From: an uncultured Allomuricauda sp.
Lineage (GTDB): Bacteria > Bacteroidota > Bacteroidia > Flavobacteriales > Flavobacteriaceae
Assembly: GCF_947499585.1 (NCBI RefSeq)
Contig: NZ_CANMOO010000002.1
Coordinates: forward strand, 992,001 to 1,056,000
Length of the DNA: 64,000 nt
Direction of reading: 5' to 3'
Shown here in pieces: positions 52,893 to 60,909 of the stretch (its first letter is position 1; each line of letters begins with the position of its first letter). The notes beneath the pieces were generated by a model. It worked only from the letters and a program-made list of their open reading frames with translations, was not told the DNA's origin and did no database searches. The translations under genes were made by a program, and so were the position numbers.

Positions 52893-53525
52893 ATGAAAGA
52901 AGAACTTTTAAAGACCTTTGGGACTCAATTTGAAGAGCTCCTTATTGACGAAATTACTTCAGTTGGTAGGCTAATTGAAGTACCAGCGGGAGAAACCATA
53001 ATGGATATTGGCAACTATGTAAGAGCAATGCCCTTATTGTTGTCAGGGGCCATTAAAGTATTACGAGAAGATGATGAAGGTGATGAATTGCTCCTGTACT
53101 ATTTAGAGCAAGGAGATACCTGTTCCGTAACTATGGCTTGTTGTATGGGGCAGACAAAAAGCGAGATTAGGGCCATTACAGAAACCGAAGCAAAAATAGT
53201 TATGGTGCCCGTACCTAAAATGGAGGAATGGATGGCAAAATACAAAGGATGGCGTAACTATGTTTTTGAAAGTTATCATGACCGCTTGAACGAATTACTA
53301 CATACCGTGGATAGTATTGCATTCAAAAACTTGGACCAACGTTTGGTAGCATACCTTAAAAAGAAAGCGCAGCTAACAAATGATGATTGCATTCAAAATA
53401 CGCACCAAGAGATAGCGTATGATTTACACACTTCTAGAGTTGTGGTTTCTAGACTATTAAAAAAACTGGAAAAAATGAAAAAATTGGTGTTGCATAGGAG
53501 CCATATCCAACTAATCGATTTATAA
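52893..53525 (+). CDS. Crp/Fnr family transcriptional regulator with cysteine motif
   Basis: 210 aa from the ATG at 52893. An N-terminal cyclic-nucleotide-binding-like beta barrel (about 20-120), a dimer helix, and a C-terminal winged helix (THQEIAYDLHTSRVVVSRLLKKLEKM). No Fe-S cluster motif of Fnr type is visible, but Cys77, Cys83 and Cys84 sit in TCSVTMACCMG, inside the barrel. It heads a sulfane-sulfur locus in which four promoters carry a matching inverted repeat at the class II activator position, so it is probably their activator and may sense persulfide through these cysteines. The last two statements are inference. Confidence 0.88.
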   Translation: MKEELLKTFGTQFEELLIDEITSVGRLIEVPAGETIMDIGNYVRAMPLLLSGAIKVLREDDEGDELLLYYLEQGDTCSVTMACCMGQTKSEIRAITETEAKIVMVPVPKMEEWMAKYKGWRNYVFESYHDRLNELLHTVDSIAFKNLDQRLVAYLKKKAQLTNDDCIQNTHQEIAYDLHTSRVVVSRLLKKLEKMKKLVLHRSHIQLIDL

Positions 53526-53529
53526 GTTT

Positions 53530-53573
53530 GTGTCTTTTGTTACCGTAATTAACTACTTCACATCTTATTTTTA
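53530..53573 (+). promoter_or_regulatory. SulP promoter with imperfect Crp/Fnr-type site
   Basis: GTGTC-N4-GTTAC (53530-53543) is followed after 22 bp by TATTTTTA (53566-53573), a near match to TAnnTTTG. The right half-site is identical to that of the perfect sites; the left differs at two positions. Spacing equals that of the other three sites exactly. Confidence 0.55.
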
Positions 53574-53589
53574 CAAAAAATTCAACTAA

Positions 53590-55320
53590 ATGCTCAAACG
53601 GTATCTTCCATTTTTATCATGGATACCCGAATACAATCGTTCTTTCCTTTTTAAGGATTTGATTGCCGGTATTACCGTAGGAGTTATGCTGATTCCTCAG
53701 GGAATGGCGTATGCGCAAATTGCTGGTCTTCCACCAGTTTATGGTTTGTATGCGGCCTTAGTACCTAATTTAATCTATGCTTTTACGGGATCAAGCAGAA
53801 AATTGGCCGTTGGTCCTGTTGCTCTGGATTCTTTGATTGTCGCTTCAAGTTTGGCAGCAATGAAGTTGGCAAATATTGATGATTACATCAGTATGGCTAT
53901 TTTTTTAGCGCTATTTGTAGGAAGCATTCAATTGGTAATGGGTTTTATGCGCCTTGGTTTTCTCTCTAATTTCTTGTCAAAACCAGTAGTCAGTGGCTTT
54001 ACTTCCGCTGCAGCAATTGTGATTGCAATAAGTCAACTTAAACATTTTTTCGGGTTGCAAATTACAACCAACAATACCTTAGAGACCCTTCAAGCAATTT
54101 TTGGCCAACTATCGGAAACAAATTTTTATGACTTAAGTATAGGATTTGCGGCTATTTTAGTCATTTTAGGACTAAAAAAATTAAATAGAAAATTACCGGC
54201 CGCAATGGTAGTTGTAATACTATCCATTTTGGGCATCTTTTTTTTCATGGTAAATGATACAGATGTGCACATTGTTGGTCAGATACCCAAAGGATTACCT
54301 GCTTTTAGGATGCCTCAGTTGGATATTGACCTTATAATAAAAGCTTTTCCAACGGCCATGGCATTGGCTTTTATTGCCTTTGCCGAAGCGATGACTATAG
54401 CAAAAGCTGTTGAAGATCAAAGCAAAGAATACCATACAGAACCCAATCAAGAGTTAAGGGCTTTAGGAATTTCTAATATTATAGGCTCTCTTTTTCAATC
54501 CTTTCCTGCAAACGCTGGACTATCAAGAACGGCAGTGAATGTTAATGAAGGAGCAAAAACAGGAGTTGCTTCTTTAGTAAGTGTACTTATCGTAGGTTTA
54601 ACGCTGCTATTTTTAACGCCATTCTTTTACTACCTGCCAAAGTCAGTTCTGGGAGCTATTATATTAGTTGCCGTTTATGGATTGATAGATTTGAAGTATC
54701 CGAAGCAATTGTGGCAGCAACGCAAAGACGAATTCTTTTTATTGTTGGTTACGTTTTTGACAACCTTACTCATAGGGATTTCCCAAGGAATAATTTTTGG
54801 GGTGCTATTTTCACTCCTACTGTTGGTTAACCGAACATCAAAGCCCCATATCGCCATTTTGGGGCGTATAAGAGGGACTGATTATTTTAAAAATATTAGC
54901 CGTTTTAGCAATGACATAGAATTGGTCGATAACATTTTGGTTCTCCGGTTTGATGGACAGTTATACTTTGCCAATAAGGATTATTTTAAAGCAGAGTTGT
55001 ATAAAAACATTGCAGAAAAAGGGAATACGCTCAAATACATTATTTTAAATGCTGAAGCAATTAATTATATTGATAGCAGTGCTTTGAACATGTTAAACCA
55101 AGTTGTGAATGACTTGAAAGCAAAAAACTTTGAATTACTTATTGCTGGTGTCATTGGACCTACCCGAGATATTTTATTTTCTAGTGGATTGATTGAGGAA
55201 ATTGGCAAAGAAAATCTTTTTGTTAGGACCAGTGAAGCTTTTGAATACTGCACAAATCGAAAAGAGAAAAATAGCATTCAAGAAAAGGTTTCATTACAAT
55301 CTAAAACAAAGCATTTGTAA
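53590..55320 (+). CDS. SulP family anion (sulfate/bicarbonate-type) transporter
   Basis: 576 aa. The SulP signature GVMLIPQGMAYAQIAGLPPVYGLYAAL lies near residue 32, about 12 membrane segments follow, and a cytosolic STAS domain occupies the C-terminus (VLRFDGQLYFANKDYF; AINYIDSSALNML). Transports sulfate, thiosulfate-like or bicarbonate anions. Its position in the sulfur locus favours a sulfur oxyanion, such as sulfite or sulfate export/import; direction is not decidable. Confidence 0.93.
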   Translation: MLKRYLPFLSWIPEYNRSFLFKDLIAGITVGVMLIPQGMAYAQIAGLPPVYGLYAALVPNLIYAFTGSSRKLAVGPVALDSLIVASSLAAMKLANIDDYISMAIFLALFVGSIQLVMGFMRLGFLSNFLSKPVVSGFTSAAAIVIAISQLKHFFGLQITTNNTLETLQAIFGQLSETNFYDLSIGFAAILVILGLKKLNRKLPAAMVVVILSILGIFFFMVNDTDVHIVGQIPKGLPAFRMPQLDIDLIIKAFPTAMALAFIAFAEAMTIAKAVEDQSKEYHTEPNQELRALGISNIIGSLFQSFPANAGLSRTAVNVNEGAKTGVASLVSVLIVGLTLLFLTPFFYYLPKSVLGAIILVAVYGLIDLKYPKQLWQQRKDEFFLLLVTFLTTLLIGISQGIIFGVLFSLLLLVNRTSKPHIAILGRIRGTDYFKNISRFSNDIELVDNILVLRFDGQLYFANKDYFKAELYKNIAEKGNTLKYIILNAEAINYIDSSALNMLNQVVNDLKAKNFELLIAGVIGPTRDILFSSGLIEEIGKENLFVRTSEAFEYCTNRKEKNSIQEKVSLQSKTKHL

Positions 55321-55360
55321 CTTTGGTAACTGTAATAAGGATGGGTCAAACCTATCTTTG
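55317..55360 (+). promoter_or_regulatory. Promoter of the persulfide dioxygenase gene with Crp/Fnr-type site
   Basis: GTAAC-N4-GTAAC (55317-55330), one mismatch from GTAAC-N4-GTTAC, then 22 bp, then TATCTTTG (55353-55360), a perfect TAnnTTTG. The site overlaps the last codons of the SulP gene. Confidence 0.65.
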
Positions 55361-55378
55361 ACAACAAAATTATAACAG

Positions 55379-56788
55379 ATGAAAATAGAACAGATATATA
55401 CCGGATGTTTAGCTCAAGGGGCATACTATATAGAAAGCAAGGGAGAAGTAGCAATTATTGATCCTTTACGAGAAGTAAAACCTTATCTAAAAAGAGCGCT
55501 GGAGGATGGCGCAAAAATCAAGTACATTTTTGAAACCCATTTCCATGCTGATTTTGTTAGCGGGCATGTAACACTCTCCAAGGAAACCGGAGCGCCCATT
55601 ATTTTTGGCCCTAATGCCAACCCTTCCTTTGATGCCATTATCGCCAAGGATGAACAAGAATTTAGACTAGGTGAGTTAACCATCAAGGTTTTGCATACCC
55701 CAGGGCATACTATGGAAAGCACCACCTATTTGTTAAAAGACGAAATGGGGAAAGACCATGCTATTTTTAGTGGGGATACTTTGTTTTTGGGCGATGTGGG
55801 AAGGCCAGATTTGGCGCAAAAAGCTGCCCATATGACCCAAGAAGAATTGGCGGGAACACTGTTTGATAGCCTTCGAAACAAAATAATGCCTTTGGCAGAT
55901 GATATTACAGTGTATCCAGCACATGGAGCCGGTTCAGCATGCGGAAAGAATATGATGAAGGAAACCGTGGACACGTTGGGCAATCAAAAGAAAATGAATT
56001 ATGCATTGCGTGCTGATATGACCAAGGAAGAATTTGTAAAAGAGGTAACAGATGGTCTTTTGCCACCACCTCAATATTTTCCGTTGAATGTGAAAATGAA
56101 CAAAGAAGGCTATGAGGACATTGATGACGTTTTAGAAAGAGGGACTCAGGCCTTGTCGCCAGATGCTTTTGAAACTGCTGCGAATGAAACAGGAGCTATA
56201 GTGTTGGATGTGCGACACCAAGATGATTTTGCAAAAGGCCATGTGCCAAGATCTATTTTTATTGGATTGGGAGGAAGTTTTGCCCCTTGGGTAGGCGCTT
56301 TAATTGCAGATGTAAAGCAGCCTATACTCTTAGTAGCACCAAAAGGAAAAGAAGAAGAAACCATTACCCGTTTGTCTAGAGTAGGTTTTGATGGTACTTT
56401 AGGCTACCTTGAAGGTGGTATAGAAACATGGGAAAATGCAGGAAAAGAAATTGACACCGTAAAAAGCATCGATGCCAATGAGTTTAAACAAAGGTTATCT
56501 GAAGAAGTTCCAGTATTTGATGTTAGAAAGAAGACAGAATACGCGGCAGAACATGTTGGAGACGCCATGTTAGCACCATTGGATTTCATCAATGATCACC
56601 TGTCGGAATTCCCTGAAAAGGAAACTTTTTATGTTCATTGCGCAGGAGGATATAGAAGCATGATTGCAGCTTCAATCCTTAAGAGCAGAGGAATTCATAA
56701 CTTGGTAGATGTAGCCGGAGGATTTAAGGCAATAAAAGAAGTAGGAATTCCGGTAACAGATTTTGTCTGCCCTACGACCTTAAAATAA
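55379..56788 (+). CDS. Persulfide dioxygenase-like MBL-fold protein fused to two rhodanese domains
   Basis: 469 aa. The N-terminal metallo-beta-lactamase fold has THFHADFVSGH near residue 58, the HxHxDF variant typical of ETHE1/MBL-rhodanese proteins, plus HTPGHT near residue 110, GDTLF near 130 and PAHGAGS near 182. Two rhodanese domains follow: the first (about 265-355) lacks the active cysteine (VAPKGK in its place), the second has VHCAGGYRS near residue 420. Expected to oxidise glutathione-type persulfide to sulfite, with the rhodanese passing sulfane sulfur. It has its own Crp/Fnr-type promoter. Confidence 0.92.
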   Translation: MKIEQIYTGCLAQGAYYIESKGEVAIIDPLREVKPYLKRALEDGAKIKYIFETHFHADFVSGHVTLSKETGAPIIFGPNANPSFDAIIAKDEQEFRLGELTIKVLHTPGHTMESTTYLLKDEMGKDHAIFSGDTLFLGDVGRPDLAQKAAHMTQEELAGTLFDSLRNKIMPLADDITVYPAHGAGSACGKNMMKETVDTLGNQKKMNYALRADMTKEEFVKEVTDGLLPPPQYFPLNVKMNKEGYEDIDDVLERGTQALSPDAFETAANETGAIVLDVRHQDDFAKGHVPRSIFIGLGGSFAPWVGALIADVKQPILLVAPKGKEEETITRLSRVGFDGTLGYLEGGIETWENAGKEIDTVKSIDANEFKQRLSEEVPVFDVRKKTEYAAEHVGDAMLAPLDFINDHLSEFPEKETFYVHCAGGYRSMIAASILKSRGIHNLVDVAGGFKAIKEVGIPVTDFVCPTTLK

Positions 56789-56795
56789 AGCTATT

Positions 56796-57179
56796 ATGAA
56801 AAGTCTTTCGAATGTTGCCTTTATGAGTTTTTGTTTTTTATGGCTTAGTTCATGTGAGCCTGAGCAAGAAAGCTTTATCAAAAAAATTGATAAGGAAACC
56901 CTTATTGCCGAGGTAATAGGAAAGGATGTACAGTTAATAGACATAAGAACACCAGAGGAATATATAAAAGGATATATTGATGATGCCATTAATATAGATT
57001 TTTTACAAGAAGAGACATTCAAAAAGGATATTCAGAAATTTGACAAGAACCAACCCATTTATATCTATTGCAGAAGCGGGGGTAGAACAGCAAGAGCTTC
57101 AAAATTAATGCAACAAATGGGATTCAAAAAAATATTTGACTATTCCGGCTCGTATAATGATTGGAGTGCCACGGAGTAG
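56796..57179 (+). CDS. Rhodanese-like lipoprotein
   Basis: 127 aa. Lipobox LWLSSC, then a single rhodanese domain with active-site IYCRSGGRT near residue 89. Located 7 bp after the dioxygenase gene, so co-transcribed. A periplasmic sulfurtransferase able to accept sulfane sulfur outside the inner membrane. Confidence 0.9.
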   Translation: MKSLSNVAFMSFCFLWLSSCEPEQESFIKKIDKETLIAEVIGKDVQLIDIRTPEEYIKGYIDDAINIDFLQEETFKKDIQKFDKNQPIYIYCRSGGRTARASKLMQQMGFKKIFDYSGSYNDWSATE

Positions 57180-57193
57180 TTGTTTTTAGTTAT

Positions 57194-57237
57194 GTAACTC
57201 GCGTTACTGACCGTTGTATTTATGATGTTTAATTTTG
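57194..57237 (+). promoter_or_regulatory. Promoter of the third rhodanese gene with perfect Crp/Fnr-type site
   Basis: GTAAC-TCGC-GTTAC (57194-57207), 22 bp, then TAATTTTG (57230-57237), a perfect TAnnTTTG. This fixes the downstream start: the TTG at 57235 lies inside the -7 box and cannot be the start codon. Confidence 0.75.
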
Positions 57238-57252
57238 GTGACCATCAAAAAC

Positions 57253-57603
57253 ATGAATATGTCATTCCTAAATTTTTTATTCCGAGGGTCAATTAATACA
57301 GAAGCCATAAAGGTGTTGAATGTTGAAGAATATAAAAAAGCCATCTCCAATAATAATGTTCAATTGGTAGATGTAAGGACTTCGCAAGAGTTTGCATCTG
57401 AACATATTAAAGGGGCTCAGAACGTCGACTATTTCCAGCAGTCCAAGTTTAAGGCAACTTTTTCTAAAATGGATAGAGATAAACCTGTATACCTGTATTG
57501 TCAATCTGGCAATAGAAGTCAAAAAGCGGCAAGAAAACTTGTGGACATGGGGTTTGGGTCGGTGTATGATTTACGTGGTGGCTATAACAAATGGAAGCAT
57601 TAA
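57253..57603 (+). CDS. Rhodanese-like sulfurtransferase
   Basis: 116 aa from the ATG at 57253 (57259 also possible). A single rhodanese domain with active-site LYCQSGNRS near residue 78 and no signal peptide, so cytoplasmic. It has its own promoter with a perfect operator and is followed after 18 bp by the HMA gene. Confidence 0.9.
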   Translation: MNMSFLNFLFRGSINTEAIKVLNVEEYKKAISNNNVQLVDVRTSQEFASEHIKGAQNVDYFQQSKFKATFSKMDRDKPVYLYCQSGNRSQKAARKLVDMGFGSVYDLRGGYNKWKH

Positions 57604-57621
57604 ATAAAAAAATAATTTGGA

Positions 57622-57894
57622 ATGAAAACAACAATTCAAATTCAAAATCTTAAATGTGGTGGTTGCGCCAAAACAATTACAGATAAGTTATCTGGGTTAA
57701 ATGGGATAAACGAAATAAGAATAGAAGAAGAAACATCATCGGTCATTTTTGAACATGAAAATAGTGATGTTGTTTTTGTTGCCAAAGATAAACTTAGAGC
57801 ATTGGGTTACCCTGCAATTGATGATGAAAATGGGATATTGCAAAAAGCAAAGTCGTATGTAAGTTGTGTCAGCGGAAAATTCAAAAATAATTGA
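57622..57894 (+). CDS. HMA-domain metal-binding protein
   Basis: 90 aa. The ferredoxin-like heavy-metal-associated fold starts TIQIQNLKCGGCAKTITDKL with the CxxC at Cys12/Cys15. A metallochaperone, most likely for copper, though in this sulfur locus the thiols might also carry sulfane sulfur. Co-transcribed with the rhodanese upstream. Confidence 0.88.
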   Translation: MKTTIQIQNLKCGGCAKTITDKLSGLNGINEIRIEEETSSVIFEHENSDVVFVAKDKLRALGYPAIDDENGILQKAKSYVSCVSGKFKNN

Positions 57895-57937
57895 CTTAGT
57901 TAGAGAGCCATCTTTCTTTCAAGATTCTTCGGGTAGA

Positions 57938-58813
57938 TCACAACTTTGGTTTTTTAAAACCATAAACCAATTGTCCCCAAAAGTTTTTGGGTAAAGCTTC
58001 ATCCCCTGGGTATCCTAATCTAATTTTACCACCGCTTTCAGGAATGTAATTAGTGCCAAACAGATAGTCCCAAAGACTCAAACTAATTCCAAAATTTACT
58101 CCGAACTTTCCTTTTGGGAGGATATAGGAGTGATGGTATAAATGCATTACGGGGTTGTTGAAAACATACCTTAAAGGGCCATAGGTGAGTTTAATATTGG
58201 CATGGTTTAAATGACCTATTGCTATGGCAGCAAAGTGAACAATATAGGCCTGTTCTGGTTCAAACCCTCCTAAGATCATTACCCCAAATGTTTTTAGCGG
58301 CTTATAAAAGATGTTTTCCATCCAATGGTAACGTAAATGTGCAGCAAACCCCATTTCTTTTACACTATGGTGTACTTGATGAAATCGCCATAAAAAAGGA
58401 AATTTATGAAGCAATACATGTGTAAACCATTGTACAAAATCTAGAATAATAAAAAAGATAAGTAACTGAGACCAGATTGGCCAATTTGAAAAATCAATGA
58501 TTGCAAGACTCTTGGCCGTAACTCCAATATTGCCCAATAGAAGCTCCAACATTTTATAGACCCCACTAATAACAATGGCGAAAATGAAGAAATTGAAGAA
58601 CATATAGAAACCATCCAACCAAAAATCTTTTCTAAAAATAGATTGCTCCTTGCGCCATGGAAATAGAATTTCCAAGCCCCAAACAAGAAGTGAGATTACA
58701 ATTAAACCCCAGAAATAATTAGTATACCAGGGTACTTCAAATAAGACTGATTTCCAAGTCCATTGTGTGGTTCCTAAAAAACCATTGGTAAAAGCTTCAA
58801 AATAATCCTGCAT
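57938..58813 (-). CDS. Sterol desaturase/fatty acid hydroxylase family protein
   Basis: 291 aa with about four membrane helices. The di-iron histidine boxes are HVLLH near residue 127, HQVHH near 140 and HLYHHS near 220. Oxygen-dependent hydroxylation or desaturation of a lipid. It is the only minus-strand gene of the locus and is divergent from the DUF2892 gene; similar proteins are often seen beside sulfur genes in this group, reason unknown. Confidence 0.9.
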   Translation of the reverse strand: MQDYFEAFTNGFLGTTQWTWKSVLFEVPWYTNYFWGLIVISLLVWGLEILFPWRKEQSIFRKDFWLDGFYMFFNFFIFAIVISGVYKMLELLLGNIGVTAKSLAIIDFSNWPIWSQLLIFFIILDFVQWFTHVLLHKFPFLWRFHQVHHSVKEMGFAAHLRYHWMENIFYKPLKTFGVMILGGFEPEQAYIVHFAAIAIGHLNHANIKLTYGPLRYVFNNPVMHLYHHSYILPKGKFGVNFGISLSLWDYLFGTNYIPESGGKIRLGYPGDEALPKNFWGQLVYGFKKPKL

Positions 58814-58879
58814 AAAATCGGTATTGACCTATAACAAATATCCTAAAATTAAAAGTAGCACAAAATTGTATATAGCTGT

Positions 58880-58923
58880 GTAACCAAGGTTACTAAAAAG
58901 TTAGTAGACCTATTGTAGCTTTG
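58880..58923 (+). promoter_or_regulatory. Promoter of the DUF2892 gene with perfect Crp/Fnr-type site
   Basis: GTAAC-CAAG-GTTAC (58880-58893), 22 bp, TAGCTTTG (58916-58923), a perfect TAnnTTTG. Centre of the repeat is about 42 bp before the expected start of transcription. Confidence 0.75.
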
Positions 58924-58995
58924 AACAACTAACTAAAAGATAGTATTGATTTTAATAGATGTTTTCTTCATTGAAAATTTTAAAATAAAAATAGT

Positions 58996-59202
58996 ATGAA
59001 AAAGAATATGAGCGGCCTTGACCGCATGTTAAGATTGATTATTGCGGTGGCGGTGGTTGCATTGTACTACTTTAATGTAATAGAAGGAACTCTCGCTTAT
59101 GTATTAATGGCTTTGGCAGGAGTATTTCTCTTAACAAGTTTTGTGAGCTTTTGTCCTTTATATGCTCTTTTTAGAGTGAATAGTTTAAAGGTGAAAAGAT
59201 AG
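58996..59202 (+). CDS. DUF2892 (YgaP-like) small membrane protein
   Basis: 68 aa. The pattern NMSGLDRMLRLIIAVAVVALYY...GVFLLTSFVSFCPLYALF is the DUF2892 signature, two membrane helices with a conserved CPLY. In other bacteria this domain forms the membrane part of rhodanese YgaP, so here it may work with the cytoplasmic rhodanese next door. Followed by a strong terminator. Confidence 0.92.
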   Translation: MKKNMSGLDRMLRLIIAVAVVALYYFNVIEGTLAYVLMALAGVFLLTSFVSFCPLYALFRVNSLKVKR

Positions 59203-59225
59203 TTTTTTGATTGATTGTTTTTAAT

Positions 59226-59257
59226 GCACCTCGGCAATCATTGTCGAGGTGTATTTT
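59226..59257 (+). terminator. Intrinsic terminator after the DUF2892 gene
   Basis: CACCTCG/CGAGGTG arms (59227-59233 and 59245-59251), extended inward by a further pairing GCAAT/ATTGT, then TATTTT. Confidence 0.75.
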
Positions 59258-59339
59258 CACCAATGTTGATTGTCTGAGAAATATCATGTTTTAAAAGTAA
59301 TATGCCAGTTAAATTTGATTTTCATAAAATTGAAAAAAG

Positions 59340-59486
59340 ATGAGAGTACTTCACGTAATTCCATTGGTTTCTTGGGAAAATGGTATCTGGATGATTGGTG
59401 TTTTTGCCGCGGTGGTCATTGCTTTGATAGGAGCAGTATTGGCGTTAATGAGCAGTGGGAAAAAAGAAGGGCCAAAAAAGCCATAG
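59340..59486 (+). CDS. 48-aa small membrane protein
   Basis: ATG at 59340, stop at 59484-59486. One membrane helix (WMIGVFAAVVIALIGAVLALM) followed by a short Lys-rich tail (SSGKKEGPKKP). An internal ATG would give a 31-aa version starting at the helix. It sits between the DUF2892 and YeeE genes, on the same strand, and fits the locus as a small accessory subunit. Not recognised. Confidence 0.6.
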   Translation: MRVLHVIPLVSWENGIWMIGVFAAVVIALIGAVLALMSSGKKEGPKKP

Positions 59487-59588
59487 CCCTACTACTTCCA
59501 AAATCTCTGGCAAACCAAATTAAAAACTACTTCTTAGAACAAAAGAGACTATATTGATGGTTTAACTTTTTTGCTAGATTTTTTTTGA

Positions 59589-60146
59589 ATGGATTTAATA
59601 TATAAACCTTGGCCTTGGTATGTGTCTGGCCCATTGATTGCATTGGTCATGTTCTTATTGATCATGATTGGCAAACGTTTTGGCATGTCATCTAACCTAA
59701 GAACCCTTTGTACTATTTGCGGGGCTGGAAAACATGCAAATTTCTTCAGGTTTGATTGGAAGTCGCAAAAATGGAATCTTGTAGTGGTACTAGGGACCAT
59801 TATTGGCGGTTTTATTGGCGCTAACTTTTTGTCTCCGGATATCTCAGTAAATATTAATCCAGACACAATGTCTGAATTAAATTCTCTAGGTTTTAGCAGC
59901 TCAGGGACAACCTATCTTCCAACAGAACTATTTGGTACAGACGTGTTCTCAGATATAAAGGGAATGGCCTTATTAATCATTGGAGGCCTTCTGGTGGGCT
60001 TTGGGGCTCGTTACGCTGGTGGTTGCACCTCAGGTCATGCCATATCAGGTTTAAGTAATTTGCAGATGCCTTCATTAATCGCAGTTATCGGCTTTTTTAT
60101 TGGAGGCCTGTTTATGGTTCATGTTTTATTCCCTCTAATTTTTTAG
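59589..60146 (+). CDS. YeeE/YedE family sulfur-compound permease component
   Basis: 185 aa with about five membrane helices. The conserved GARYAGGCTSGHAISGLS near residue 141 contains the cysteine used in thiosulfate relay by YeeE proteins. The upstream part has CTICGAGKHANFF. It is a half-size form, with the second half encoded by the next gene 2 bp away. Confidence 0.9.
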   Translation: MDLIYKPWPWYVSGPLIALVMFLLIMIGKRFGMSSNLRTLCTICGAGKHANFFRFDWKSQKWNLVVVLGTIIGGFIGANFLSPDISVNINPDTMSELNSLGFSSSGTTYLPTELFGTDVFSDIKGMALLIIGGLLVGFGARYAGGCTSGHAISGLSNLQMPSLIAVIGFFIGGLFMVHVLFPLIF

Positions 60147-60148
60147 CC

Positions 60149-60562
60149 ATGAAAACACTTATATATCTAGTTATTGGTATTTTTTTCGGAATTGTGTTAT
60201 TTAAATCAGAAGCGGCTTCTTGGTTTAGGATTTATGAAATGTTCCAGTTTGATTCCTTTCACATGTATGGAATCATAGGTTCTGCGCTAGCTATTGGAGT
60301 GTTGGGAATACAGTTGATAAAAAAAATAGGCATTAAGTCTTTTTATGGAGAAAAGATCTCTTTCATCCCCAAGGAAAAGGGATTTAAAAGATATTTGGTA
60401 GGAGGTGTCTTCTTTGGTTTGGGATGGGCTTTGGCAGGCGCATGTCCAGGACCAATATTTACATTGTTAGGTGCTGGGTTTCTTCCAATTTTGGTTGTGC
60501 TGTTATCAGCAGTTTTGGGAACCTATATCTATGGATTGCTCAAAGATAAATTGCCGCATTAA
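60149..60562 (+). CDS. YeeE/YedE family (DUF6691-like) second half
   Basis: 137 aa with four membrane helices. Conserved ALAGACPGPIFTLLGAG near residue 93 supplies the second relay cysteine. It pairs with the preceding gene to give a complete thiosulfate-type channel in two pieces. Ends 48 bp before tRNA-Arg. Confidence 0.9.
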   Translation: MKTLIYLVIGIFFGIVLFKSEAASWFRIYEMFQFDSFHMYGIIGSALAIGVLGIQLIKKIGIKSFYGEKISFIPKEKGFKRYLVGGVFFGLGWALAGACPGPIFTLLGAGFLPILVVLLSAVLGTYIYGLLKDKLPH

Positions 60563-60610
60563 AAATTCTTTTTCTCAAAAAACATATTTTTGCAATCCAT
60601 TTATGGTAAT

Positions 60611-60682
60611 GGCCCCGTAGTTCAATGGATAGAATAGAAGTTTCCTAAACTTTAGATGCAAGTTCGATTCTTGCCGGGGTCA
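60611..60682 (+). tRNA. tRNA-Arg (anticodon CCT)
   Basis: 72-nt cloverleaf: acceptor GGCCCCG/CGGGGTC (one G-U), anticodon stem GAAGT/ACTTT around TTCCTAA (anticodon CCT), T-arm AGTTCGATTCT. A TATTTTTG box lies at 60585-60592. CCA is not encoded. A tyrosine integrase follows in 227 bp, so it is probably an integration site. Confidence 0.93.
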
Positions 60683-60909
60683 CTTTTTAACATTTAAACG
60701 AGTTTTAATTTCATTTAAATATATTGATATTCAGTGTCTTACGATTTTTTGATTTTAAATGATATTATTTAAAACCACTCATTTGAGTTCACAAATCGTC
60801 AACATTTTTAACCAAATGTTTTCGTTTTTTAAAGATACTCGTTTTAAGGCTGTTAAATAATAGCTTTACTGGTGATTTGACTTTCGTCTAAACTAAGTTT
60901 AACTTAAAG

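Noticed and set aside
55540-55575. Damaged metal site in the MBL protein (HxHxDF instead of HxHxDH)
   Set aside because: The DF variant is usual in ETHE1/MBL-rhodanese proteins, which need a single iron site.
57235-57252. TTG start for the cytoplasmic rhodanese
   Set aside because: It overlaps the TAATTTTG promoter box, so the transcript would begin after it.
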